This document shows positions 34,458 through 43,327 of a stretch of DNA of 64,000 nt, piece by piece (position 1 is the first letter of the stretch; each line of letters starts with the position of its first letter). Origin of the DNA: Cohnella zeiphila (GTDB taxonomy: Bacteria; Bacillota; Bacilli; Paenibacillales; Paenibacillaceae); NCBI RefSeq assembly GCF_014212055.1, contig NZ_JACJVO010000003.1:62001-126000 (forward strand), read 5' to 3'. The position numbers and the translations under genes are program-made. The notes under the pieces were generated by a model, which had not been told where the DNA came from, ran no database searches, and worked only from the letters and a program-made list of their open reading frames with translations.

Positions 34458-36926
34458 TCAAGCGTAGGTGTCGAACAAACTCCGGACGACGAGCCGCTCC
34501 CGGAACTCGGCGAGCGCAAGCGGCTCCGACAAGCCGTTTTTCGGCACCGTGACGGTTTTGGGGCGATCCGCCGAAAGGTGGAACACGTTGTCGCTCCAGC
34601 GCGCGTCCGCCCCCCGCAGATCGAGCGATACGAACTGGGCGAACGCTGCGCCGCTCAGCTTGACGACGAAGCGGTCCGGCTCCTCCGCCACCTCAACGCC
34701 AATGCGCGGGTCCAGGAAGTCGAAATACTTCGACTTGACGAACAGCACGGTGCCGCCGCTGATCTCGCGACCTTCCGCGACCAGGGTGAACTCCAGATAG
34801 CTTTGTCTCAGCTTCTTCTTCGTGTCGAGCGCGTCGCCGAATGCCAGGGAGGCGACTTCCATGGCCGAGAGCGCGTCGACCGACACGTCCGTTTCTCCGC
34901 TTTCGATGATGCGGGAGCTGCGATCGAGCAGCCGCCAAGTCATGCGGCCTTCGAAACGGTCCAGCGTTTCGTTGGTCACATGCAGGGACACGTTCGTTCC
35001 GTCCTCGCAGGCCGAGGCCATCACCGGAGCGAAGAAACGCTTCGCCGCATGATGGGTCGCCTTCCAGCGGCCGAAGTAATCGAGGCTCGACCAGGAAGCG
35101 CCCGGCCAGATGTCGTTGAGCTGCCAGTAGATGGCGCCCATGCAGCGGCCGCGGTTCCGCCGCCAATGCTCCACGCCGACGCGCATCCCTTCGGCCTGGA
35201 TCAGCTGGGAGACGTACAGCAGCGAGTCGAAGTCCTTCGGATATTTGAAGTATTCGCTGATGTAGTACATGATTTTCTCATTGCCGGTGCCGTTCTTCTG
35301 ATGCGCCTCCATGACGTAGGAGAAGATGTTCCGGTCCTCCGGAAGCGTGAACGTCTCCACCGTCTGGATCGACGGGAACGACTGCAGGCCGAATTCGGAC
35401 ATGAACCGCGGGAACAGCGTCCGGAATTCCGTAATCGGCTTCCGCCCGTGCCAGACGTCCCAGTAGTGCATATCGCCGATGCTTTCTTTGTTCGGATCGT
35501 CGATGCCGCCCGCCGAGGACGGGGACGAGCGCCAGTAGAACGTGTTCGGGTCGACCGACGCGTTCAGCTCCGGCAGGAACTGTTCGAACTGGCTCAAATA
35601 ATCGTCGCGAAGCTTCTCGCCGTACCGTTCCGTCCATCCCCAGTAGGCCCAGGCGTACTCCAGCTCGTTGTTGCCGCTCCACAGGCCGAGCGACGCGTGA
35701 TGCCGGATCCGTTTGACGTTGTCGATCGTCTCCTGCCGGATATTTTCCTTAAAGGCTTCGTTGAAATCGTAAGCGCCGCACGCGTACAGATGATCCTGCC
35801 AGACGATGAGACCGTAGCGGTCGCACAGATCGTAGAAGTCGTCGTCCGGATAGTAGCCGCCGCCCCAGACGCGAATGCAGTTGTAGTTGGCTTCCACGCA
35901 GCTTTGGAGCAGACGGTCCGTGCGCTCGAGGCTCAGTCGGCCGAACACGTTGTCCTCCGGAATATAGTTGGCGCCCATGGCGAAGATGCTCCGGCCGTTG
36001 ACGACGAATTCGAACGATTCGCCCCATCGGTCCTCCTCTTGGCGGATCGTCAGCGTCCGCAGGCCGATCTTGAGCGCCCGTTCGTCGACGGCGCCCTCGC
36101 GGCCTTGCAGACGAACCCGCAGCGTATACAGCGGCTGATCTCCGTAATTGTGGGGCCACCACAGCTGCGGATCCGCTACGTCGAAGGTCAGCGAGGAGGA
36201 TCCGGCGTCGACCGCGCCTTCCTTCTCCAGGGAAGTTCCGTCCGGCGCTTCCAAGGTGGCCCGAACGCTTAGGCCCGCATCCGCCCATTGCTCGACGTCC
36301 GTGCGGATATCGAGGCGGACCGCGCCTTCTTCATGCCGCTGCGCGACGAAGACGTCGTCGATTCGGCCCAGATCGTAGCCGCGGATCGAGATATCGCGCC
36401 AGATGCCCGCATCCGGCAGCTTCGGGCCCCAGTCCCAGCCGAACATGCTGTGGGCTTTGCGCAGGTGGGAGATGCCCGGCACCGCGTCGGCGCAGCTCGT
36501 CAGGTGGTACTCCTTGTCCTTTTCCAGCACGAAACGGGTGGCCGACCGCAGCAGAACGCGGATGTCGTTCCGGCCGGCTCTCAAGATACCCTTGACGTCC
36601 GCTTCGTACGTCCGGTGCATGTTGTCGGTGCTCAGCACGGGCTGGCCGTTGATCGAAAGCTCGCAGAGCGTATCCAGTCCTTCGCACCGAAGCAGGACGA
36701 CATCGTGGGCCAGCAGCTCCGAATCCGCCTCGAAGCTTCTTTCATATTCGTAATCGAATTTGGTCAATTCCAAAATATCGAGTTCGTTGTCGCGGTAGAA
36801 CGGGTCCTCCATCTTGCCCGCATGGAGCAGATCGTTGAAGACGGATCCCGGGACCACGGCGTCGATCCATTCCGCCTCGTCGGTTCGTTTCATGCGCCAG
36901 GCTCCGCCTAGCGTGAACAGCTGCAT
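34458..36926 (-). CDS. Beta-mannosidase, glycoside hydrolase family 2
   Basis: An 822-aa exo-beta-mannosidase-like enzyme. The N-terminal sugar-binding jelly roll (to ~190) includes the beta-mannosidase hallmark [19 protein letters not shown] at 158-176. An Ig-like domain follows, then the TIM barrel from ~310, with [14 protein letters not shown], the acid/base Glu421 in [12 protein letters not shown] and the nucleophile Glu511 in [13 protein letters not shown]. The family removes beta-1,4-linked mannose from mannan oligosaccharides or N-glycan cores. There is no signal peptide, so it is intracellular. AGGAGG is eight bases before the ATG. It diverges from an AraC gene and lies next to the alpha-galactoside cluster, which fits galactomannan use. 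Confidence 0.93.
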   Translation of the reverse strand: MQLFTLGGAWRMKRTDEAEWIDAVVPGSVFNDLLHAGKMEDPFYRDNELDILELTKFDYEYERSFEADSELLAHDVVLLRCEGLDTLCELSINGQPVLSTDNMHRTYEADVKGILRAGRNDIRVLLRSATRFVLEKDKEYHLTSCADAVPGISHLRKAHSMFGWDWGPKLPDAGIWRDISIRGYDLGRIDDVFVAQRHEEGAVRLDIRTDVEQWADAGLSVRATLEAPDGTSLEKEGAVDAGSSSLTFDVADPQLWWPHNYGDQPLYTLRVRLQGREGAVDERALKIGLRTLTIRQEEDRWGESFEFVVNGRSIFAMGANYIPEDNVFGRLSLERTDRLLQSCVEANYNCIRVWGGGYYPDDDFYDLCDRYGLIVWQDHLYACGAYDFNEAFKENIRQETIDNVKRIRHHASLGLWSGNNELEYAWAYWGWTERYGEKLRDDYLSQFEQFLPELNASVDPNTFYWRSSPSSAGGIDDPNKESIGDMHYWDVWHGRKPITEFRTLFPRFMSEFGLQSFPSIQTVETFTLPEDRNIFSYVMEAHQKNGTGNEKIMYYISEYFKYPKDFDSLLYVSQLIQAEGMRVGVEHWRRNRGRCMGAIYWQLNDIWPGASWSSLDYFGRWKATHHAAKRFFAPVMASACEDGTNVSLHVTNETLDRFEGRMTWRLLDRSSRIIESGETDVSVDALSAMEVASLAFGDALDTKKKLRQSYLEFTLVAEGREISGGTVLFVKSKYFDFLDPRIGVEVAEEPDRFVVKLSGAAFAQFVSLDLRGADARWSDNVFHLSADRPKTVTVPKNGLSEPLALAEFRERLVVRSLFDTYA

Positions 36927-37155
36927 CTTGCATTCCTCCTGCTATCGAATCGTCGCTCGCTCGAATCTCCGATTGTGCTCATCTCATATAGCGATGGGCC
37001 TCCTGATCGGGGCCCGGAGCCGGGAGCAGCTCGATCATAGCACTTGGCGTTTGGAGGGGTCTTGTTTTAAGGCCGCGTTTTTTGTGCTATATTAACGTCG
37101 ATGCGACGAGCGACAAGGTGTCCGAAAGAACGGTATCGATAAAAGGAGGGGCAGG

Positions 37156-37998
37156 GTGCAAATGCAGGCGACGATGCTTCATGCCGCGACGCTGATCGAC
37201 CCGCAGGTTCAGTCCAACTTCCATATCGTGGACTCGATTCGCCATGCCTACCCGCTGCACGGCCACGACTTTTATGAGATCTTCGTCATTCTTTCCGGCC
37301 GCTGCACGCACCTGATCAACGGGGAGACGCAGCTGCTGGAGGAGGGGGCGATGGTCTTTATCCGCCCCGGCGACACGCACGGCTACGACTTCTGCGGCGA
37401 ATCGGACTGCCGGTTCCTGAACGTCAATTTCTATCCGGAGGCGGTTAGGGGCGCCTTCGAATATGTGGGCGGCGCGAACTTCGCGCAGCGGTTGAACCGG
37501 GCGAAGCTGCCGCCAGTCGTGAGACTGGCGATCCCCGACGCGGAGGCCTTGAGCCGAAAAGGCGGTCAGATCGCGCTGTACACGACGATCGACAAGGGGA
37601 AGGCGAGAATGGCGGCCCGAAGCTGGCTGGCGGACGCGCTGGCGCTCTACGGCTTCGACGATCAGGACGAAGACAAGAAGCCGCTGCCCCCATGGCTCGA
37701 CCGGCTCTTGCTCGAGCTGCAGAAGAAGGAGAACTTCACCGGCGGGATCGGCCGGATCGGAGAGCTGTCGGAGCGAAGCGCGGGCCATCTGAACCGCGTG
37801 TTCAAGATGTACTTGCAGACGACGCCGACGGCTTATCTGAACCGGCTGCGCCTCGGCTACGCCCGGAATTTGCTGCTGACGACGAATCTGAGCATCATGG
37901 AAGCCGCTTACGAGGCGGGGTTCGACAATCTGAGCCACTTCTATCATCTATTTAAGAAGCAATACGGTTTCTCGCCCGGCAAGATTCGATCCCGTTGA
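37156..37998 (+). CDS. AraC-family transcriptional regulator
   Basis: A 280-aa regulator. An AraC cupin fills the first ~100 residues, with the metal- or sugar-pocket pattern YPLHGHDFYEIFVILSG and GAMVFIRPGDTHGYD. The C-terminal helix-turn-helix pair is GELSERSAGHLNRVFKMYLQ and IMEAAYEAGFDNLSHFYHLFKK, ending GFSPGKIR. The GTG at 37156 is six bases after AGGAGG; the ATG at 37162 (twelve bases) is the alternative. It is divergent from the beta-mannosidase gene, its most likely target. A strong terminator follows, separating it from the secreted alpha-galactosidase. Confidence 0.88.
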   Translation: MQMQATMLHAATLIDPQVQSNFHIVDSIRHAYPLHGHDFYEIFVILSGRCTHLINGETQLLEEGAMVFIRPGDTHGYDFCGESDCRFLNVNFYPEAVRGAFEYVGGANFAQRLNRAKLPPVVRLAIPDAEALSRKGGQIALYTTIDKGKARMAARSWLADALALYGFDDQDEDKKPLPPWLDRLLLELQKKENFTGGIGRIGELSERSAGHLNRVFKMYLQTTPTAYLNRLRLGYARNLLLTTNLSIMEAAYEAGFDNLSHFYHLFKKQYGFSPGKIRSR

Positions 37999-38031
37999 TC
38001 CGCCGCCTCTTGTTCATCCGCGCCGCCTGCC

Positions 38032-38066
38032 GGAGCCGCTCCCGTTCCCGGGAGACGGCTCCTTTG
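38032..38066 (+). terminator. Intrinsic terminator after the AraC gene
   Basis: GGAGCCG-CTCCCG (38032-38044) pairs with CGGGAG-a-CGGCTCC (38049-38062), 13 pairs with one bulged A, followed by TTTGG. The T-run is short, so the stem does most of the work. Confidence 0.7.
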
Positions 38067-38078
38067 GCTTCGGCCAAC

Positions 38079-38130
38079 ATCCAATCGCAGCGATAGAAAT
38101 CCAATCATTGTCATATAGTGAAGCGCTTAC
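38079..38130 (+). promoter_or_regulatory. Regulatory region of the secreted alpha-galactosidase gene with shared operator
   Basis: Bases 38091-38119 match 41380-41408 upstream of the second ABC importer at 26 of 29 positions. ATCCAATC occurs at 38079-38086 and again at 38099-38106, a direct repeat 20 bases apart as expected for an AraC/YesN-type regulator touching one DNA face twice. Right after it, TGAAGCGCTTACA (38118-38130) resembles a CcpA site with one base missing. Confidence 0.6.
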
Positions 38131-38268
38131 AATTCCACTATTCTGAGAGAGAAATGGGGAGGGGGTGGAAGCGGACGTCCATTCGCGACGAAGATGCCGG
38201 CATCGGCTGCCGGCTTCGCGGATTCTTTGCAGAGAGGTTGAATTTCAAAATCGGAAGGAGAAGGAAAG

Positions 38269-41200
38269 ATGACAAGGCTCATTCGCAGAAGCTGGACCGG
38301 GCTGGCCGTTCTGCTGCTGCTGCTGCTGGGCGCCGTCGGCTTCGTGCCGGGCGCCAAGCCCGCGGCGGCGGCTACGGTCGCCGTCTCTCAGTCGGGGAGC
38401 GTCGTGACCATGACCAACGGCACTCTGACGGTGACGTACGACCTGTCCGACGGCAAGGGAGATTTCATGTCGGGAAGCACGACGATCATGTCCGATTTTT
38501 ACTCGGATTACAGCGTGACGGGAGCCTCCGGCCGGGTCAGCTCGTTCGATGCGGGAACCCGAACGGCGTCTTGGGCCTCCATCGGCAGCGACGGTTACGG
38601 GGCGAACGGGACCAGGCTGACCCTTACAAATTCGCTGTCTGCCGGTTCGACAATCATTTTGCATATCACCATGTACGAGGATCAGTCCTTCATCCTGGCG
38701 GACATGACGGTGAACAACGGCACCAGCCAAAGCCTTAACTTCATGGAGCCGATCGCGGGGCCGAACTTGGACATCGGAGCGGGCTCGGACAAGCGGATCT
38801 ACACGACGCCGTACACGAACAATTTCGACTTCGGCGTCGCACCCGTGAACGATTTCGGAAACAGCCAGAACGGCAGCGAAAGATTGCCCGGCTCTTCGGA
38901 AGCGTGGACTACCTTCAACGGAACGAGCTACTGGGTCGCGTCCGTCTTCGACAACACGAACAAGCACGGCTTGGTGGCGGGCGCGGCGACGACGCTCAAG
39001 TGGAAGAGCATGGAGTATTTAAGGCAGGCGACCACGGCCAACGGGCCATTGACCGGCTTTTCCGTCTATAATGCGGGCGGATCGCAGAGCGGCACCTCCG
39101 TCTCCTCGGACTCCTTTTTCCTCGGCTATTTCGACGATTACCAGACGGGGCTTGAGACGTTCGGCCGCGCTTACGCCGTGGCTGAGCCGAAACTGGACTG
39201 GTCCGGGGATGTGCCGGCGGGCTTTAACACGTGGTACGCCTACTACAACTATCCGACGGCGGACGCAGTGTACGCGATGACCGATTATTTCAACGATCAT
39301 CTGAAGCCGCTCGGATACGATTACATGAATCTGGACTGCTGCTATCGCGGCGTTCCCGGCCAGACGGGCAATCAGAGCGCGGATCAGTACGTCGATTACG
39401 TTCACGGAAAAGGCATGAAGGCCGGTACGTATGCGGCGCCGTTCGGCATCTGGGACGATCTGTCGGCCACCGTGCCGGGCACCTCCTACACGTTCGGGGA
39501 CATCGCCCTTAAGGACGCGAACGGCAATCCGATCGTCTCCTACATCAATACTTACATCGTCGACGCCACCCATCCGGGCGGGCAGGCTTATCTTCGCTAT
39601 CTGGCGGACCACGACATCGTCGATCACGGCTTCGATTACGTCAAGCTCGACTTTATCGACCTGGGCATGATCGACGGCAGCTTCTACGATTCCGCCAAAA
39701 ACGGCATGCAGGCGTACCGGATCGGGATGGGCATCATCCGCGACGAGCTGGAGAGCGCGCCGCAGGACATCTACATCGACGAATCGATTGCGCCGCTTAT
39801 GCCGTCGGGATTCGCGCAGGGAAGGAGATCGGGCGTCGATACGACGATCGGTCTCGAATCGTATCCCGGCATCGAGCGGCAGGCGTTCAACGACGCCGCC
39901 TCCTGGTGGACGAACGGGACGCTGTACGATTACAACGACTCGGATATGTTGTTCCCGCAAAGCGTTATTAACGGCTTTGACAACACGACATTGAACGAAG
40001 GCACGTTGTACGCCACGGCCGTTGTCATGGGAGGCGGCCATCTGCTGATCGGAGACAACGTGCCGTTCCTGTCGGACGACCGAATGAAGACGATCGTGCA
40101 GAATCCGGATCTTCTCGCATTGGCCAAGAAGGGACTTGCGGCAAAGCCGGTGAAAATGACGAATTTTTACCATCACCTGGAGCACTCGCCGTCCGCCATT
40201 TATATGACGGATTCGAACGGCGACCGCTATGTCGGGCTGTCGAACTGGGACATGAACAACCCGGCATCGGTTGCCGTCACGTTCGCGGATCTCGGACTCA
40301 GTGCGAGCGCAACCTATACCCTTACCGAACTGTACAGTCATACGAAGCTGGGTGATTTTTCAGGAAGTTATTCGCGAACGTTGAAGCCGGGCGAATCGAT
40401 CATCGTGCGCGTGTCGGCGCAGTCTTCTTCGCTGCCTGCGGCACCGACGAATCTGGCGCTTGGCCATTCGGCGACGGCATCTTCGACTTGGTCGGCGCAG
40501 ACCGGGTTCGACGCTTCCAAGGTGACGGACGGCAGCCTCGCGACCCGTTGGAGCGCGGAGGGCGGAACGGCCAACGACCAATGGATCGCGGTCGACCTCG
40601 GTTCCATCACCGACGTAAACCGGGTTATCGTCAACGAATACGGCTACGGCAATCAAAATTTCCAGATCGAGACATATGTGCTTCAATATTGGGACGGTTC
40701 GGCCTATCGCGATTTGACCAAGGGCTATACGCTAGGCGATCGCCGAATCTTCGATTTCCCGACGGTATCGACCTCCAAAATCCGGCTGTTTGTGAAAAAA
40801 GCCCGGTTTATTCCCTCGATCAACGAGATTGAGGCTTATGAGGTACCGGGGAACACTGGCTATCGGATCGACCAGGACGACAGCGGAGCCGCTTCGTCCG
40901 TCTATTCGGACATCCGTGACGTGGTTCAGCGAATGCAGACTTTTACGCTGACTCAGTCGAGCCTGCCCCGAATGGACGTGTATTTGTACGAGAGCTATGT
41001 CAACAAGCTGCCGGAGGACAATCTCTATCTGGATATCGTCGAGCTCGACGCGAACGACAACCCGACGCGGACATTGTTCAGCGCTGCGCTTCATCCCAAT
41101 AACATTCCGGGATCTCCGGCGCCTTATGCAGTCTATCCGCGCCTGACCGGGCTGGATACGAGCAAGCGCTTCGGCCTCGTTCTGCGCTCGCCCGGATCGC

Positions 41201-41355
41201 TGGAAGACGGCTCGACCAACAACAAGTACGGCTTCGCGTACAGCGACAGCAATCCGTACGCGGGCGGCATGGAGCGGCTCTCGACGAACGGCGGCGTTTC
41301 CTGGTCGACCGAAAGCGGCGGCAATCGTGACCTGATGTTCACTTTGTATCAATAA
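38269..41355 (+). CDS. Secreted alpha-galactosidase-like enzyme (GH27/GH36 clan) with discoidin-type domain
   Basis: A 1028-aa exported enzyme. The signal peptide (~1-36) has an RLIRRSW start, a Leu-rich core and an AKPAAAA end. A beta-sandwich domain fills ~40-300. The clan-D barrel follows: GFNTWYAYYNYPTADAV near 320, YDYMNLDCCYRG near 350, nucleophile candidate Asp461 in DYVKLDFIDLG, and DIYIDESIAP near 500. About 727-857 is an F5/8-type C (discoidin/CBM32-like) module, ALGHSATASSTWSA...WIAVDLG. The C-terminal ~165 residues are an additional beta-rich region that I cannot name. AAGGAGAAGG precedes the ATG. It would strip alpha-galactose from extracellular polysaccharide; the family is inferred from motifs. 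It shares an operator with the importer operon downstream. Confidence 0.85.
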   Translation: MTRLIRRSWTGLAVLLLLLLGAVGFVPGAKPAAAATVAVSQSGSVVTMTNGTLTVTYDLSDGKGDFMSGSTTIMSDFYSDYSVTGASGRVSSFDAGTRTASWASIGSDGYGANGTRLTLTNSLSAGSTIILHITMYEDQSFILADMTVNNGTSQSLNFMEPIAGPNLDIGAGSDKRIYTTPYTNNFDFGVAPVNDFGNSQNGSERLPGSSEAWTTFNGTSYWVASVFDNTNKHGLVAGAATTLKWKSMEYLRQATTANGPLTGFSVYNAGGSQSGTSVSSDSFFLGYFDDYQTGLETFGRAYAVAEPKLDWSGDVPAGFNTWYAYYNYPTADAVYAMTDYFNDHLKPLGYDYMNLDCCYRGVPGQTGNQSADQYVDYVHGKGMKAGTYAAPFGIWDDLSATVPGTSYTFGDIALKDANGNPIVSYINTYIVDATHPGGQAYLRYLADHDIVDHGFDYVKLDFIDLGMIDGSFYDSAKNGMQAYRIGMGIIRDELESAPQDIYIDESIAPLMPSGFAQGRRSGVDTTIGLESYPGIERQAFNDAASWWTNGTLYDYNDSDMLFPQSVINGFDNTTLNEGTLYATAVVMGGGHLLIGDNVPFLSDDRMKTIVQNPDLLALAKKGLAAKPVKMTNFYHHLEHSPSAIYMTDSNGDRYVGLSNWDMNNPASVAVTFADLGLSASATYTLTELYSHTKLGDFSGSYSRTLKPGESIIVRVSAQSSSLPAAPTNLALGHSATASSTWSAQTGFDASKVTDGSLATRWSAEGGTANDQWIAVDLGSITDVNRVIVNEYGYGNQNFQIETYVLQYWDGSAYRDLTKGYTLGDRRIFDFPTVSTSKIRLFVKKARFIPSINEIEAYEVPGNTGYRIDQDDSGAASSVYSDIRDVVQRMQTFTLTQSSLPRMDVYLYESYVNKLPEDNLYLDIVELDANDNPTRTLFSAALHPNNIPGSPAPYAVYPRLTGLDTSKRFGLVLRSPGSLEDGSTNNKYGFAYSDSNPYAGGMERLSTNGGVSWSTESGGNRDLMFTLYQ

Positions 41356-41368
41356 CGGTTTGTCATTC

Positions 41369-41433
41369 TCTAATCATTACGATAGAAATCCAATCGTTGT
41401 CGTATGGTTGCCTCTTAGCCAGGTCCGTATAAT
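41369..41433 (+). promoter_or_regulatory. Operator and promoter of the alpha-galactoside importer operon
   Basis: Bases 41380-41408 match the sequence at 38091-38119 with three A/G differences. AATC words ending at 41375 and 41395 repeat 20 bases apart, as in the upstream copy. TGGTTG (41405-41410), 17 bases and TATAAT (41428-41433) form a promoter about 20 bases before the ATG. The operator abuts the -35, as expected for an activator. Confidence 0.6.
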
Positions 41434-41454
41434 GAGGCCTACAGAGGTGATTCC

Positions 41455-42348
41455 ATGCTTGCGAGAGTGGCCAAATACCGTTGGCAGTACATGATGATCG
41501 CGCCCGCCGTCATCCTGTTGTTTCTATTCAGTTACATGCCGATGGCGGGCATTCAAGTCGCATTCAAAGATTTTCACATCGGCTACACGATCTGGAACAG
41601 TCCCTGGGTCGGACTTGAGAATTTCTCTTTCCTGCAGGACGACCAATTCTGGGTGGTCGTCAAAAACACCTTGTGGATCGCCATCCTCAAATTCGTGTTC
41701 GGGTTCCCGGCGCCGATCGCGCTGGCTCTGATGATCAACGAACTGCGGCACAGCGGGTTCAAGCGGTTCGTACAGTCCGTCAGCTACCTGCCGCACTTTT
41801 TCTCCTGGATCGTCGTCGCTTATATTTTGCAGTCGATGCTCACGCTGGACGGCGGACTGGTCAATAATTTCATTAAAGATCTGGGCGGCGAGCCGATCTT
41901 CTTCCTCGGATCCACCGAATGGTTCCGTCCGATGGTCGTCGCCAGCGGCTTGTGGAAAGAAGTGGGCTGGAACACGATCCTGTACCTGGCCGCGATCACG
42001 ACCATCGATCCGCAGCAGTACGAGGCGGCCCGGGTGGAAGGAGCCGGCCGATGGGCGCAAATGAGGCATATCACGTTCCCCGGCATTCTCCCGACCGTCT
42101 CGATCGTGCTGATCCTGAGCATGCCCGGCCTGATCGCCGTCGGGATGGACCAGATCTATCCGCTGATGAATCCGGCCAACCAGCCGGTCGCGGACGTGTT
42201 GGACACGTACGTTCTTCGCAACGGTTTGCAGCAAGGTTATTTCGGAGTGGCGACGGCCATCGGCCTGCTGTCCTCGGTGATCAGTCTGCTTCTCGTTCTC
42301 ATCACGAATCAGACGGCGAGAAAAATCAACGGGGAGGGGCTCTGGTAA
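41455..42348 (+). CDS. Sugar ABC transporter permease, LplB type
   Basis: A 297-aa membrane subunit with six hydrophobic helices, the family entry YMPMAGIQVAFKDF near 23-36 and an EAA loop EAARVEGAGRWAQMRHITFPG near 195-215. It ends with the characteristic TNQTARKINGEGLW. AGAGGTGA is upstream of the ATG, and the partner permease starts three bases after its stop. It is the first gene of an operon continuing with the second permease, the binding lipoprotein, a two-component system and a GH36 enzyme, which points to alpha-galactosides as substrate. No ATPase is encoded here. Confidence 0.93.
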   Translation: MLARVAKYRWQYMMIAPAVILLFLFSYMPMAGIQVAFKDFHIGYTIWNSPWVGLENFSFLQDDQFWVVVKNTLWIAILKFVFGFPAPIALALMINELRHSGFKRFVQSVSYLPHFFSWIVVAYILQSMLTLDGGLVNNFIKDLGGEPIFFLGSTEWFRPMVVASGLWKEVGWNTILYLAAITTIDPQQYEAARVEGAGRWAQMRHITFPGILPTVSIVLILSMPGLIAVGMDQIYPLMNPANQPVADVLDTYVLRNGLQQGYFGVATAIGLLSSVISLLLVLITNQTARKINGEGLW

Positions 42349-42351
42349 GCC

Positions 42352-43248
42352 ATGAAACGTTCGGCAAGCGAAAACTTCGGCCAAATCTTGATCGTTCTGC
42401 TGCTGGCGCTTCTCTGCGTCTCGGTCCTTTATCCCTTCATTTACATGCTCGCGATCTCCCTGAACGTGGGAAGCGATGCGGCTAAAGGCGGCGTATACCT
42501 GTGGCCGCGGCACTTCACGTGGGACAATTTCAACGTCGTTCTCGGCAATGCGGTCATCCGGCACGCGTTCGGCATCACCGTGATCCGAACCCTTGTCGGG
42601 ACGGCATCCGGCCTGCTCATTACGCTGCTCGCGGCTTTCGGCTTGTCTTACCGGAGTCTGCCGCTGCGGGGCACGCTTCTCGGATACGTTCTGATTACGA
42701 TGTTGTTCAACGGAGGGCTGATTCCGTTCTATATTCAGCTCCACCAGCTGCACTTGCTCAATTCCTTCTGGGTTTATATCGTGCCGACCGCGTTCTCTGC
42801 CTGGAACATGTTCGTCATGATGAAGTTTATTATCGGCATTCCCGAAGCGCTGATCGAATCGGCCGAATTGGACGGAGCCAGTCCGCTGCGGATTCTGTGG
42901 TCCGTCATCGTGCCTCTGTCGAAGCCGATGCTGGCCGCGATCGGCCTGTTCACCGGCGTCATGCATTGGAACGACTGGTTCGCCGGAGCGTTCTACGTAT
43001 CGGATCAGAATCTGATTCCGGTGCAGACGTTCCTTCAACAGCTCTTGTCCGCCCAGGATCTCGCGTCGGTGCTCGGCTCCAACAATAACGTCGAAGCGCT
43101 GGTTCGCGGCACGGTGCTGACCAACATTACCCTGATGTCGATCAAGATGGCGACGGTCATGGTCAGCGCGATTCCGATTTTGTGCGTGTATCCTTTCTTG
43201 CAGCGGTACTTTGTCAAAGGCGTCCTGATCGGCTCCGTCAAGGGCTGA
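42352..43248 (+). CDS. Sugar ABC transporter permease, YtcP/CUT1 type
   Basis: A 298-aa partner permease with six hydrophobic helices, the SVLYPFIYMLAISLNVG opening, the EAA-type loop ESAELDGASPLRILWSVIVPLS near 180-200, and the conserved ending YPFLQRYFVKGVLIGSVKG. The GGGAGGGG at the end of the previous gene can serve as its ribosome site, so translation is coupled. It forms the importer channel with the preceding permease; 79 bases separate it from the lipoprotein gene. Confidence 0.93.
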   Translation: MKRSASENFGQILIVLLLALLCVSVLYPFIYMLAISLNVGSDAAKGGVYLWPRHFTWDNFNVVLGNAVIRHAFGITVIRTLVGTASGLLITLLAAFGLSYRSLPLRGTLLGYVLITMLFNGGLIPFYIQLHQLHLLNSFWVYIVPTAFSAWNMFVMMKFIIGIPEALIESAELDGASPLRILWSVIVPLSKPMLAAIGLFTGVMHWNDWFAGAFYVSDQNLIPVQTFLQQLLSAQDLASVLGSNNNVEALVRGTVLTNITLMSIKMATVMVSAIPILCVYPFLQRYFVKGVLIGSVKG

Positions 43249-43327
43249 GCCGATCAGCGTTCGCGAATTCATCCGGGTATAACGCATGATCATATACCGA
43301 AACTAGAGAGTGAAAGGGGTAACAGCA

